The position numbers were made by a program, and so were the translations under genes. Shown here one piece after another: positions 47,531 through 58,942 of a DNA stretch of 64,000 bases (positions within the stretch are counted from its first letter, which is position 1; each line of letters begins with the position of its first letter). The DNA lies in NCBI GenBank assembly GCA_025331445.1, contig JAIWNE010000019.1, positions 310,001 through 374,000 on the forward strand. Reading direction: 5' to 3'. A model generated the notes under the pieces. That model made no database searches. It was given only the letters and a program-made list of their open reading frames with translations, and was not told the DNA's origin. This stretch comes from Blakeslea trispora. Its lineage: Eukaryota; Mucoromycota; Mucoromycetes; Mucorales; Choanephoraceae.

Positions 47531-48992
47531 ATGTCCTTTGAATTTGGAGGGGAACCTCAACAGCAGCAATTTACATTTTCACATGCCGATGAATATACAC
47601 AACTCTTGACTGAATTGCATGAAGTCTACTGCAATGATCATCCTGAAGACGTACTTCAGTATTGTGCCAACTTCTTTAACAAAAAGCTGGAAGAGCAGCG
47701 ATTGTCTTTTCTTCGAGGACAACAGAGTGGTGGTAAATTAAAGCTTTGATTTAATTTCATTTTGGCTCGTATTACTTTAACAGACTAACCTGTCCCTTTT
47801 AATTTTATTTTTATTGAACCACACCAATATGTAAATTTTATAGAAACTGAGCACCATCCTTTGGCCGAAAATGGAAGTATATTTGAACAAGAGCCTACTT
47901 TTATGGTCAGCAACTTGAGCCATTATAGCAGTGACAGTAGCTATGACCTGAACGATGAAGAAGAAGATGACGACTTTGAAGATGAGGAGGATGAGGCTAG
48001 AGACAACTTCTCAACTGCACCTATCCATTTGTCTATCCCAACCAATTACAACCGAGGAAGACGCACTTCAGTCAGTGCAGAATCAATGGCACCTTCCTCA
48101 CAAAGTTTTACCGTCAAGAAAGTCATCGCAAAGACTGAAGAAGAGGTCGAAAGTATCAAAGTCAGTATTGGCAGCAATTTCCTTTTCAAGAACTTGGATG
48201 AAGAGCACCATCGCGATGTTGTAGATGCTATGGTGGAGACACCTGTCAAGGAAGGCACTGCCATTATTGAGCAGGGAGGTGTAGGCGATTACTTTTATAT
48301 TGTCTATTCAGGCTCATTTGATTGTTTCATCACAAAGGATGAAAGAACCACTAAAGTGACCTCTTATGAAGCTGGAGGCAGTTTTGGTGAACTAGCATTG
48401 ATGTATAATGCACCTCGTGCAGCTACAATTGTAGCTACATCCGATGCTGTCTTGTGGGCCTTGGATCGTCTCACATTCAGAACTATTTTGATGGAAAACA
48501 CATCTCGCAAACGCAAGATGTATGAGTCGTTTTTGGAAGAAGTTGCCTTGCTTAAATCTCTCGAACCCTACGAACGCCACAAGATTGCAGATGCTTTGGA
48601 ATCCGTTTATTTCAATGATGGTGAACATATCATTTTGCAAGGCGATGTAGGAGACCAATTTTATATCATCGAATCTGGTTCAGCAGCATTCTATAAGGTA
48701 GATGCTCAAGGTGATCAACAGGAAGTCAATCAACTGGAAAGAGGGTCTTATTTTGGAGGTAATAGGAAAAATGAAAATACTCTAATTTTAGACTTAAATT
48801 CGTACCTTTAAAATTCTAGAACTTGCCTTATTGAATGATAGTCCAAGAGCAGCCACTGTTGTTGCCAAAGGTAGATTAAAATGTGCTACACTTGGCAAGA
48901 AAGCATTTACTCGACTTTTGGGATCTGTTCATGAAATCCTTAAGCGTAACTCGGAAAATTATCACGCTTTCATCAGTCAACAACAAGCATAG
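47531..48992 (+). CDS. cAMP-dependent protein kinase regulatory subunit
   Basis: Three exons (47531-47732, 47844-48758, 48820-48992), 429 aa. The protein holds the PKA catalytic subunit inactive until cAMP binds. An N-terminal dimerization/docking helix ([23 protein letters not shown]) is followed by an acidic low-complexity linker ([16 protein letters not shown]) and the inhibitor sequence RRTSV. Ser143 occupies the phosphorylatable P-site, making this a type II-like subunit. Two cyclic-nucleotide-binding domains follow, each with its phosphate-binding cassette: [16 protein letters not shown] and [16 protein letters not shown], the second split by the last intron. The conserved Glu and Arg that contact cAMP are present in both. 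Length and order match fungal Bcy1 proteins. Confidence 0.96.
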
Positions 48993-49510
48993 ACCATTTT
49001 GATCATTTGGTTTCTTCTTATCATCACTTTCCTTTACACTCTCTTTTCTATTATTATTCCTGTTATTATCTTATTTATACACCACCTTATTGATATATCT
49101 CTCTTGTTTATTTTTTTTTCTTGTTCAACACATTCAGTCATTTATAGCTACTATCATTTAATTCATACACTCTTTCTTGTTAAGCAACTCATAAAAAATC
49201 AGTAAAGCAACAAAAAAAAAAAGAAATAAATCTAACAGATGTTAAGTAAAGTTTATCTTTGGAATGCTAGTTGTTGTGTTTGTCTCCTTTTCGACTCCTT
49301 AAGTTATCCTACTCTGCTTTCGTTTTCTGCCTTTTTCTCCTCTAGTTTCTCCCCTTCTTCTCCTTCCTGTTCTTTCTCCTCTTATCACCTTCTCTAGTTC
49401 TTTTTTCTATCTCCTTTTTTTCTCCAGACTATTCCATAAATTCATTTTAATTTCTTCTTACTCTTGAATCACATCTTTTTTTCTTTACTTTTTGTTTACC
49501 TAGAATCAAA
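48993..49510. promoter_or_regulatory. Spacer and pyrimidine-rich leader of the septin gene
   Basis: Tandem genes PKA-R and septin are separated by about 520 bp. The second half (about 49290-49500) is almost purely T/C, a long pyrimidine tract running up to the septin ATG. No open frame of interest. Confidence 0.5.
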
Positions 49511-51145
49511 ATGAATGTCATTTCTCCAATGGAAGTTATGCATAGCATGCACGCTGAATCAATCACTTCTCCTGGTACTGGCATTGCCAATTTGCCAAAT
49601 CAGCGACACAAAATTGTTGCAAAGAATGGTGCCAACTTTACTTTGATGGTTTGTGGTAAGTTGGTGTCTTGCAATGTATTCTTTATTCAGATTCATTGAC
49701 AAATTTCAACTAGGTGAGTCTGGCTTAGGAAAAACAACATTCGTAAACACACTCTTCACTTCTGCCATTAAAGAACCCAAGAATCTGACAAAACGAAGAA
49801 TCAAGTCACCTTCAAAGACCGTTCAGATTCAAATAACCAGAGCTGGTAAGTCATAGCAATTCGAGTCAATTGCAGGTTTGAGCTGATAAGATCCTCCCAA
49901 ATAAAGAATTGGAAGAGAAGATGTTCAAAGTCAAATTGACCATCATTGACACACCTGGGTTTGGCGATTATGTAAACAACCGACATGGTTGGATTCCAAT
50001 TGTTGATTTTATTGACGATCAACATGAGAATTACATGAGACAAGAACAACAGCCATGTAGAAAAGGAGTCATTGATATGCGTGTTCATGCTTGTCTTTAT
50101 TTTGTAAAACCTACAGGACATACGTAAGTCTCAAGGATGTTATAAGGCAACACTTTCAAATAACTCAACACACTTTCGATAGCCTTTCCCCTTTAGATAT
50201 TGAGGCCATGAAGAGACTAGGCTCTCGGGTCAATCTGATCCCTGTCATTGCCAAAGCCGATACCCTGACACCTTCAGATTTAGCTAAATTTAAACAAAAT
50301 GTATGTTGTCTCTCCCTATATGCAGATTTATCTTCACTGTATAAAGGGCCACTCCTATATGCGTGTGAATTACAGTGAATCAAAGGAATTTGTTTACTAA
50401 CTCCTTGAAAACAAAATGATCCACTAGATTCGTGAAGTGATTGCTGCTCAAAACATTCAGTGTTATTCGGCACCCATCGAGAGTGATGATGAAACAACAA
50501 CCAAAAGAAACATCAATATCATGGCTGCTATGCCTTTCTCAGTCATTGGATCAACCCAAGATGTTATCACAACTGATGGCCGTAAAGTTAAGGGACGTGA
50601 ATATTCTTGGGGAGTTGCGGAAGTTGAGAACGATGATCATTGTGATTTCAAAAAGCTCAGAAGCTTATTGATTCGTACTCATATGCTTGATTTAATCACT
50701 ACTACTGAAGAAAACCATTACGAGAACTATCGTCAAATTCAAATGGAGACCCGTAAATTTGGTGATCCACGGTAAGTACTCTTCGTAATCAGATCCTTTT
50801 TTTTAAAAAAAGAAAAAAGACACGTCGAGACTAAATAGTCTGAAAAAATAGAACTGAGAAAGACACAAATGCCAAATTTGCAGAAGAAGAAGACCAGTTG
50901 CGTAAAAACTTTACTGAGAAAGTCAAAACTGAAGAAATGCGATTCCGTCATTGGGAGCAACAGGTAGGGTCGGTCTTGACATTGGAACATAAACGCTGAC
51001 TTTTTTTTTCCCTCTTTAGCTATTGAACGAAAGAGATAGACTTCATAAAGAATTGGAAGCTCAAAGTGAGAAGATTAGAGAGTTGCAATTTGAAATTGAA
51101 AGTTATTATAATCAGCGCGATTCTCCTCGAACCATTAGAAAATAA
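49511..51145 (+). CDS. Septin
   Basis: Seven exons: 49511-49655, 49714-49845, 49907-50123, 50183-50300, 50428-50771, 50852-50963 and 51020-51145, 397 aa. Septins are GTP-binding proteins that form filaments at the septum and in hyphal collars. GTPase motifs are GESGLGKTT (P-loop), DTPGFGD (G3) and AKADTL (G4), with the septin unique element seen in [19 protein letters not shown]. The C-terminus forms a coiled coil ([20 protein letters not shown]). Size and coiled coil suggest a Cdc12/Cdc3-type rather than a Cdc10-type subunit, but I cannot place it firmly. Splicing was checked codon by codon; exon 6 begins after AAATAG and ends at a GTAGGG donor. Confidence 0.93.
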
Positions 51146-51917
51146 CAAACATATTCAAGTTGCATCTCAAGTTACTTGTCATACTATTTCTTTATATGAT
51201 TAAATAATAAAAGAACTCTACAGTTAGAAAAAAGTTTCCCTTTATTCATCTATGTCAAAAGCGTGTGTGTGTGTGTGTGTGTTTGTGTGTTTTCCCAAAC
51301 ATCAACATATGATCATTTGAGACCAATTAAAGATGGAGAATATGATGTGACAGAGGATTGTTATCAAACGCTGTGTTTAATCGCGTTTTCTCTTTTTAAA
51401 GATGCCGAGACATTCAGATTCGGAAAGCGCACAAAGTATATAACCTCTGCTTTATCAGATTCAGTTAAAGAAAGACAGTAACATCCAAAACTCACTATGG
51501 TTTTCAGCTGTTCGTTTCCATCAAAACTGCATCAACATTGGCTTGTTTCTAATTGAACAATGAAGTTAATATATTACCACAAGACTAATGTATTGCAGGT
51601 AAGCTCTTACACTCCGGTCAACTGCTTTAGTCATTGATTGCTAACAAACCTGCTTTGGGCAACAAATTCAAAAAGTTTGTCGGTAGTACCGATTTCATTT
51701 CTTTCGCAAACCCGACTTGAATTCAACCCTTAGTAACTAAAAAAAAACTATCGTCATTCAGTCACGTTCAATGAATAGTAAAACCATAAAAAAGAAAACC
51801 CATGTAGTGATATAAAGAGGTTGATTTTTTTTTACTTTTGTTTTTGCTTTCTTTCTTTTTTTTTTCAATTTTCTAGTTATTCAACAACGACTCGAACATA
51901 TTCATAATTGTCTAAAT
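51146..51917. other. Intergenic stretch with a (GT)n microsatellite
   Basis: Holds a (GT)n run at about 51264-51289. Next to it is a 60-codon open stretch (to 51481) whose product (DHLRPIKDGEYDVTEDCYQT) looks coding-like but has no recognised family, no start and no intron support; it may be a decayed gene fragment. The rest is the glutathione reductase promoter with a T-rich leader. Confidence 0.4.
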
Positions 51918-53449
51918 ATGCCTCCTGTAAGCAAAGCATCTAAAGCCTTATACGACTATATTGTCATTGGTGGTGGTTCTGGTGGTGTCGCTGGTGCTCG
52001 AAGAGCTAGTAGCCACGGCGCAAGCGTAGCCCTAATCGAAGGAAACCCTTATCTTGGAGGTACCTGTGTTAATGTTGGCTGTGTACCAAAAAAGGTCATG
52101 TGGAATACCGCATCCATTGCTGAAGCAATTCATCATGCAAAAGGCTATGGTTTCTCTGTTAAGCAGACAGGCTTTGATTGGTCCACTATCAAGACAAAGC
52201 GAGACGATTATGTTAGACGCTTGAATGGTATATATGACAACAATCTTCAAAAGGAAAAGGTTGAGCACTTTCATGGTCATGCTCGTTTTGTGGATCCCCA
52301 AACCATTCGTGTTACACGCGAAGGCGCAGATCCAATCGAGTTAAAAGGCAAACATATCTTGATAGCTACTGGTGGCGAGGCTATCATTCCTGATCTTCCT
52401 GGCGCTGAATTGGGCATTACTTCGGACGGTTTCTTTGAACTGGAACATCAACCAAAGCGTGTAGCTGTTGTGGGTACAGGTTATATTGGTATTGAATTGG
52501 CTGGTATTTTCCATACGCTTGGGTCTGAGGTGACCATCTTTTCGCGTACAAAGCAGATCTTGAGAAAGTTTGATACAATCATCAAAGATACCTTGCTAGA
52601 ACACATGCAAAAGACAGGCATTCAGTTTACTTTTGATTCAAAGGTGACTGCACTTGAAAAGACAGAGAGTGGTATCACTGTGAAATATGAGGCTGATGGG
52701 CAATCTGGTCAAGTTGAAGTAGACACTGTTCTATGGGCTGTTGGTCGTGCTGCTAGTACCAAAGACTTAAACATTGAAGTAACAGGCGTTCAATTGGATG
52801 AGAGAAAGCAAATTGTTGTAGATGATTACCAAAACACTACTGCCAAAAACATTTATGCATTGGGTGATGTGATCGGCAAAGCAGAATTGACACCAGGTTT
52901 GAACTTTTTTTTTTCTTTTGATGTTTGTGTATACAGACAGCTCATTTCTTTCTTTCTGTATTTATATCATAGTGGCTATTGCAGCATCCCGTAAATTGAG
53001 TGATCGCTTGTTTGGTGGATCTCAATTTACTGACTCAAAATTGGATTATGTGAATATCCCTACTGTCGTATTTAGTCATCCTACCTCTGGTACTATTGGT
53101 TACACTGAAGAAGAAGCGCGTTCCAAATTTGGCGATGACAAGATCAAGGTATATACCAGTCGATTTACCAACATGTACTTTAGTGTTCTTGATGAGAAGG
53201 AACCTACTGCTTACAAGATTATCGTGTCTGGACCTGAGGAAAAAGTAGTTGGTATGCATATCATTGGTAGAGGTAGTGATGAAATACTTCAAGGTTTCGG
53301 AGTAGCCATCCGTATGGGTGCTACCAAAGCTGACTTTGATCGATGTGTTGCTATTCACCCAACTTCTGCTGAGGAATTGGTAAGTCACTTTCTTCTTCTT
53401 TCCTTTTCACACTCACTCACTCATTTCTTTTAAGGTTACTATGCGATAG
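51918..53449 (+). CDS. Glutathione reductase
   Basis: Three exons (51918-52896, 52973-53379, 53435-53449), 466 aa. The enzyme reduces glutathione disulfide with NADPH and keeps the cytosol reduced. It shows the FAD-binding [10 protein letters not shown], the redox-active disulfide in [13 protein letters not shown], the NADPH-binding [13 protein letters not shown], the second FAD motif [14 protein letters not shown] and the catalytic His-Glu pair in IHPTSAEE. The last exon encodes only the five final codons (VTMR and stop) and is needed for a normal family C-terminus. If that intron were retained the protein would instead end in an unrelated hydrophobic tail. There is no mitochondrial presequence from this ATG. 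Confidence 0.96.
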
Positions 53450-53503
53450 ATTAAAACAAAAAAAACAATCATGCTAATAAATACACACATTTGATTATTC
53501 TTT

Positions 53504-54268
53504 TTATTCCTGATGTAAATTTTGTTTGGCATTCTCCAAATACACTGATAAATCCTTTTGAATCGCTGATTTGACAAGTACACCCTTTGTATCAAACCAA
53601 GTAGTAATGTTAGGCTCAACCTTGTATTCTACTGTCTTGTTGAGTGATTTGTCATTGAATTTATAATTGAGTGTATAATGAGGTGAATACTTGTTGATTT
53701 TGCCTGATATAACAAGTGAAGCAAGTGTCTGCGTATACAAAAGAATCAGCTTCGTCCTTTAAATTTGACATAAAAACAGATTGCTTACTTTTCCATCTTT
53801 TGCAAGTGTACCGACAAAGATTTCATTCTTCTCTACAAAATAGCTATAGACAAAGGCAACCAGCTGAATTGCCCAATACACAGCTACACACAAGATAGTA
53901 ACGGGAAGTGCCTCACTAAAGCTTGATTTGTATTCATTCCAAAAAGCACCAGCTGCAATAAGGCACGACACATAGCCTGAGATCAACTTGACATCTGTAT
54001 GCATGTGCGATTGCTTCCAATCAAGGTCTTTGGAATAAAACTTTTGAAGAATATTACAATGTCAGCATGAGTCATTAAGTAAAGTTGAGGTATGTTTCTT
54101 ACTCGAGCAATTTCATCATCTACTGCAATCTTTAGTTGAGTACCATCGTACTTGTTTGTAACTTGAACAGGTTCAGTTGCTTCTTCTATCAATAAACAAC
54201 AAAGAACGTTAGCCAAGCGCGTTAGAATCGTATTTGTTAGTATTACCCTTGACTTTGTTCTCAGACAT
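53504..54268 (-). CDS. Signal peptidase complex subunit 2 (Spc2/SPC25)
   Basis: Four exons (54268-54247, 54185-54103, 54040-53789, 53728-53504), 193 aa, the normal size. Spc2 is a non-catalytic ER membrane subunit that supports signal peptidase and its contact with the Sec61 channel. Two membrane helices are visible (LISGYVSCLIAAGAFW, then ALPVTILCVAVYWAIQLVAFVYSYFV). The hairpin is preceded by DLDWKQSHMHTDVKL and followed by a cytosolic beta-rich domain (YSPHYTLNYKFND, VEYKVEPNITTWFDTKG). Its stop lies about 55 bp from the glutathione reductase stop in convergent orientation. The first exon is just 22 nt. Confidence 0.9.
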
Positions 54269-54638
54269 GACGTTCAAAGTAGCAAAAGAAAAAGGAAAGA
54301 GAGCCTATATGCGTCTCTTATTTCTCCCTCCACCCCCCTTTTTTTTTTCTGGTGAAATTATGCCACGTCGTTGAAAACAAATGGCGCATTATTTTTCTTG
54401 TTTTCTCAGCTAAAAAGGTTGTTTCAGAAAAATAAGCTTAAGAAATAGACATTAGATAAATGGTTACTAGGCTTAATAAAACGCCAACATGGACTACGCT
54501 TATGGGCAATGCAGTATTCAATTATTTCTTTACATCATACAAAAGAGAACAATAGTAATTTATTATAGAATTAGAGAATTAGAGTAAAAAAAAAAGAATG
54601 TGTGAAAGGATATAGATAATACAAAAGATAGAGGCAAA
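54269..54638. other. Spacer between OPT transporter and Spc2 genes
   Basis: 370 bp between the end of the OPT gene and the start of Spc2, both on the minus strand. It must contain the Spc2 promoter and the OPT 3' region; a T-tract (about 54339-54350) is the only visible element. Confidence 0.45.
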
Positions 54639-56920
54639 CTAAGGACAGTTGGCAACGTCTTGCATAGGACAAGTGGCAGCAGTTACGTAACTAGGCACAT
54701 TGGCAATTCTGAAGACAGCATTGATAAGAGCAGAGATACCTTGACCAGCAATCATACCACCAGCAACACTGAACATAAGGTTTTCGTGGGCAGCAGGTCT
54801 GTACTTGCACCAGATTGCACCAGCAATCCAACCAAGCAACATGGAGAAGGGAACTTCGGGATCTGTGTTGATCATAGCAATACCAATGGCACTGATGGAT
54901 GGGTAGTACTTGTGGTACTTTTGAGGAACAAGGAAGTGACGCACAAGAGGGAAGACAACAGCAGCAACTGCACAAATAGCAGTAGCAATAATGGAACCTC
55001 TACTCAAGGGAGCACCGTTACCAGTCAAGAGAAGGGTAACGTTCTTCCAGGCAGTAACAGCTACAAGACCAAATTCACACTTTTCATATTCTTCATCAGG
55101 CAATGTGATACAAGGGTAGGCTTGAGCGAACAGCAAGAAGAAACCAACGGCAACACCAATAGCAAAAAAGGAAGCAACAAATTGTGCCAAGAATTGAGAA
55201 CGAGGAGAAGCGCGGACCAGTTGACCTGTCTTCAAGTCACCGACCATGTCAACAGCTTGTGAGGCAGCAGAAGCAGAGATGTTACCGGCCATCAAGTTGT
55301 TCTTCATAACAGCATTTTGGTTTTCGGCAGGCATTCTAGCAAAGACCAATTGAGACATCTTACCGATGGAACCAGTAGGGTTAATATCAGTTTCACCAGT
55401 AGCTTGAATACCAACAAAAGAAAGGAAGAAACCAAGAATGACGGCAATCAATGATTGATAGACAGGCATACCAAAGAATTCACCCATAATGGCACATGTG
55501 AAGATGACACTGATTAAAGTACCACCAACCCACCAATAGGTAGGAACCATCTGTTCAGGAGTAAAGATATCATTTTCATCCACCTTGGATGCATATTTCT
55601 CTTGTTGTTCGTTGCTGATGCTTGATTTGAGAACAACACGACGGAAAAAGTGTACACCACGCATTGCACCAAGCTTAATTTCCTTGGCACCACCCTTAAT
55701 ACCACGCCACAAACTGTCGTAATGAATAAAGAGTTCAGTGAATGCAGAGAGGGCCATGAGAGCAATACCGGGCCACAAGAAGAAACGGTTAGTAGTGTCA
55801 CCTCTGGCAGTGAAACCTTTGGGAGCTACAAAGGTACCGTTTTCAACAAGCAAGGGACCAATGATACCGTAGACAATGACTTCAGAAATGAAGAAAGTGA
55901 AGACAGTGTTACCAGGTGTCATGAGACCAGCACCAAAGAAGGGGAAATCAAACTTGAAGTGCCAACCCCAGGTAAGATCCATGCTGATGAAAGGTGCATA
56001 GTTGGCTCTGGCACCAATGTAGTAAAAGATGTGAACTATATGATAGAGTTAGTGTGTTTTAGGTTGCAATTGCAAGCTTCCTATACGTACGAGTTTCAAA
56101 GAATGGAAGCCAGTAAGCAAGAAGGTTAAAGAAGAAAGCGATACCAAACCAGACAGCCATCCATTTGGCCTTTGCCATAGCTTGTTTTTCACCTTCAGCA
56201 CCGCTGTGGAGTGAGAGAATTGTGATGGCTGCGGCACGGGGAGTAGGGAAAGTCAAGTCCTGCTTGACAACAAAGTGACTACGAAGAGGGACGGCGAAGA
56301 AGAGACCATAGAAGGCGCATGAGATGGTGAATAAGAGAAGAGCAGCGGCATCATCTTTAGGGTTCGATAAAAGACCAAGCTTGTACATGGCAGGAATACC
56401 TGACACAAAACCAGCAGAGAGACCACCAGCAGTAGTGGCAGCAGATTGAGCAGTACAGTTTTCTTGAGGACCAAAGTAACCACCACCCCATCTAGGTGGA
56501 AGGACTCTGGAAAGAGGCTTGAGAATGGCAAAAGAGAAAATAGCACCAAAGAGAGAAGCACCAAACTGTTCAATCATAATAATTAGTTTCCATGTTTTTG
56601 GAAGCGATCAGAAAAGAACTTACAGTCCAACCAATCTTTAAACCGAGGTAAGTATTTGAAGCAGCTATGATAAACAAGTTGATTAATACAAGTGATAATT
56701 AGCTAAACAGAAAAGCCATCTTACCAACAACACAACCGAGCAATGAACCAACAATGGCTGCTCTCCATGTGAAGTGTGGAGCATCGTCTGGATGAAGGTT
56801 GAGAAGAGTTTCATCAACTACTTGAACACTATCTCCATCTTGTAAAAAGTCTTTCTTTTCTTCCTTGAGTGATGAAGGAGAATCCAGTTCGTATTTTTCA
56901 TCAACTACGTTCGCTGCCAT
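54639..56920 (-). CDS. OPT-family oligopeptide/metal-chelate transporter
   Basis: Four exons (56920-56725, 56664-56624, 56565-56091, 56035-54639), 702 aa with a polar 45-residue N-terminus and about 14-16 hydrophobic segments. Family features are the N-terminal SNTYLGLKIGWT, the GGGYFGPQENCTAQSAATTAGG segment, the TFPTPRAAA stretch, and GDLKTGQLVRASPRSQF in the second half, where other OPT members have a similar DLKTG. It most resembles the yellow-stripe-like/oligopeptide branch that co-transports peptides, glutathione or metal chelates with protons across the plasma or vacuolar membrane. The exact substrate cannot be read. The sequence is notably GC-richer and codon-biased compared with its neighbours, as expected for a highly expressed gene. 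Confidence 0.93.
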
Positions 56921-58402
56921 TTCCTATCTTATTGATATATATATAAAAAAAAGAAAAGAGGAAATTTGAAAGAGAAACAGAGTTTTTTGATCTCTTGTGT
57001 TATGCTTAAATTCATTTATTTATATACTCACTCATGGTTCAAACAAACATTCTAAATCACATGATGATGAACTACTCAAGCTTGACACTCAAAGTCTGAT
57101 TTTGGAAATTCTTGCTTAAATCGTCGCTTTGATGGTAATACCATGTCATTTGCTCTTGTTCTACTTTTGATTTTTTTCCAATTTTGGCTGTCCTTATTGG
57201 TCTGATATCTGTATTTAGACAGTAATTTTGCTCTCCAGAAACAGAAGGGAAACAAAGACACAAGAAAAAAAAAATTGCAAAATGCTGTTTCTTTTGATTC
57301 CCAATCTTCTCGCTGTTCTTTTCGCTCACAAAAAAGGAAAATACTATGAGTCTTTTTTTTTTCCTATTCCTTTTCTTGTTCTGTATTAGCTTTGAATGGT
57401 TTCTCGTAAATGATTTGATCTCTTCAACATCCTCTTCTAACCTCTTTTTTTTTTTTTTTGCTCTACAGATGATCCAGTCGCGGTACAAATTACTGGCACA
57501 AGATGGCAGGTGTTTTCTCGGAAACCCTTCTTGTGTTACGCTGGACCTAATCATTCACAAATAAAGGCACAGTGGCAATATTTTCGTTGATAAATGCTAT
57601 CAAAGTTGTGAGAAACTTTTGATTCAATTTTACCACGCTCCTGATACCCTTAAATCACTCTTTGATAACCGATTTGTATGAATCTCTCTTTTCTTGCCAA
57701 TTTTGTTATTTGCTTTTTTTTACCCAATTTTCCGCCTGATTACCAAATTATATTGATTTGTAGTTGTATGTCAGATTTGAGCTCAACAGAGATAGAAATG
57801 GCTGTCTATTGATAATCTCTGTTGATTCACTATAATTCTACAAAAGGTCACATGAGCACAAGTATAAAAAAGTAAAGTTTAGACATATTTATCCAAGGCA
57901 ATTGGAAGGATATCTTGTTCGTGATGTTACACGGTTTCTTGAATCAGGTAGTTGGAGGAAATCTTGATTACTTCTGATAATTCTTTTAGCTGTAGGTCAT
58001 CATGATCGCAAAAAAAAAAAAAGAAGCGGACAAGAGAGAACACTTTATTCTTATTACAGCATTGAAAAGAAAAAAAAAGAGGAACTTTTATACCGAATAC
58101 ATACAAAAAAAAAGGACTTGTACAAATTTCAATGTTGAATTAAAGTTCGTCTTATAGCTGTCAACACAATCAATCAGGCCTTTAAATCAAATACCAATCA
58201 CAAATACTCCTTTTTTTTTGTCTTCTAGATCCTTTAGTGTACCACAATCACTCTTTATTTGTGATGAGTACAGTCAAACATATGTTTTCTCGAAATCAAA
58301 TGGTGGTAGCTTAATATCCGTCTGTGTGACTCGATTTCCCCTCTTCCCTTTATTAGGGCGTTTTCTCAGTAGGAGAAGCCCTTTTACATTTGTCTGCAAA
58401 AA
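56921..58402. other. Gene-free stretch upstream of the OPT gene
   Basis: AT-rich with long poly-A/T tracts that create a spurious Lys-rich minus-strand frame at 57554-57072. No recognisable gene, RNA or element before the palindrome at 58403. Confidence 0.45.
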
Positions 58403-58438
58403 TTTGTCGTGTCATATCACGTGATATGACACGACAAA
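58403..58438. repeat. Perfect 36-bp palindrome
   Basis: The left arm tttgtcgtgtcatatcac (58403-58420) is followed immediately, with no spacer, by its exact reverse complement (58421-58438). The centre is CACGTG. It could form a cruciform, be a dimeric transcription-factor site, or be the head-to-head junction of two short repeats. Confidence 0.9.
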
Positions 58439-58639
58439 ACAAAAAGAAATAAAACATTTCTTCCCCCTCTTTTCCGTTTTTGGTGACTGCTAATTATCAC
58501 ATAAGAAATAAAATAAATATACTGGAACTTAGAACCTGACAGGAAAATACAAATAATGAGCTCTAAACCAGCTGGGAGGGGGTTCAAGGGGGGAGAGTTG
58601 TTCCTCCCCCTCACGCGAAGCAAGCATACTAATTTATAA

Positions 58640-58860
58640 ATAGAGATATATGTCGAAAGTTTCACCCCGAATTTTAACCGCAATTGATAGCCATTCTGTA
58701 AGAAATAATGGACTTGAATGAATCAGGATGTCATAGTATACTTGGGAAGAAAAAAGAGCTTTCTAATCATGAGATCATGTTTCATTCAAGTCTGTTTATT
58801 GTAGAATGGCTATCAATCACAGATAAATTTCATTGTGAAACTTTCGACATATATCTATAT
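58640..58860. repeat. Foldback/MITE-like inverted-repeat element of about 220 bp
   Basis: Two nested pairs of inverted arms. The outer arms, gatatatgtcgaaagtttcac (about 58645-58665) and gtgaaactttcgacatatat (58834-58853), are near-perfect. The inner arms are attgatagccattct (58683-58697) with agaatggctatcaat (58803-58817), and gacttgaatgaa (58711-58722) with ttcattcaagtc (58781-58792). The sequence between arms is only partly complementary, so one arm has diverged from the other or has been partly replaced. It ends about 80 bp before the start codon of the next gene. Confidence 0.8.
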
Positions 58861-58942
58861 AATCAGCAATTCGAATCCCTTGGCTAGCTTTTTTTTTATT
58901 TTTATTTTTCATAAAAAACCTATTACTTTCTAGTTATCAAAA

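Noticed and set aside
54660..55262. 200-codon plus-strand frame inside the OPT gene, and a 159-codon one at 55650-56129
   Set aside because: Both are antisense shadows of the codon-biased OPT coding sequence; the product is Ser/Thr/Asn-rich without domains.
57072..57554. 160-codon minus-strand open frame upstream of the OPT gene
   Set aside because: Lys-rich from A-tracts in the middle, no recognisable domain, and overlaps an equally poor plus-strand frame.
58540..58620. Possible tRNA-like fold around ggttcaagggg
   Set aside because: No acceptor stem, A-box or anticodon arm could be paired; it is a G-run/C-run hairpin only.
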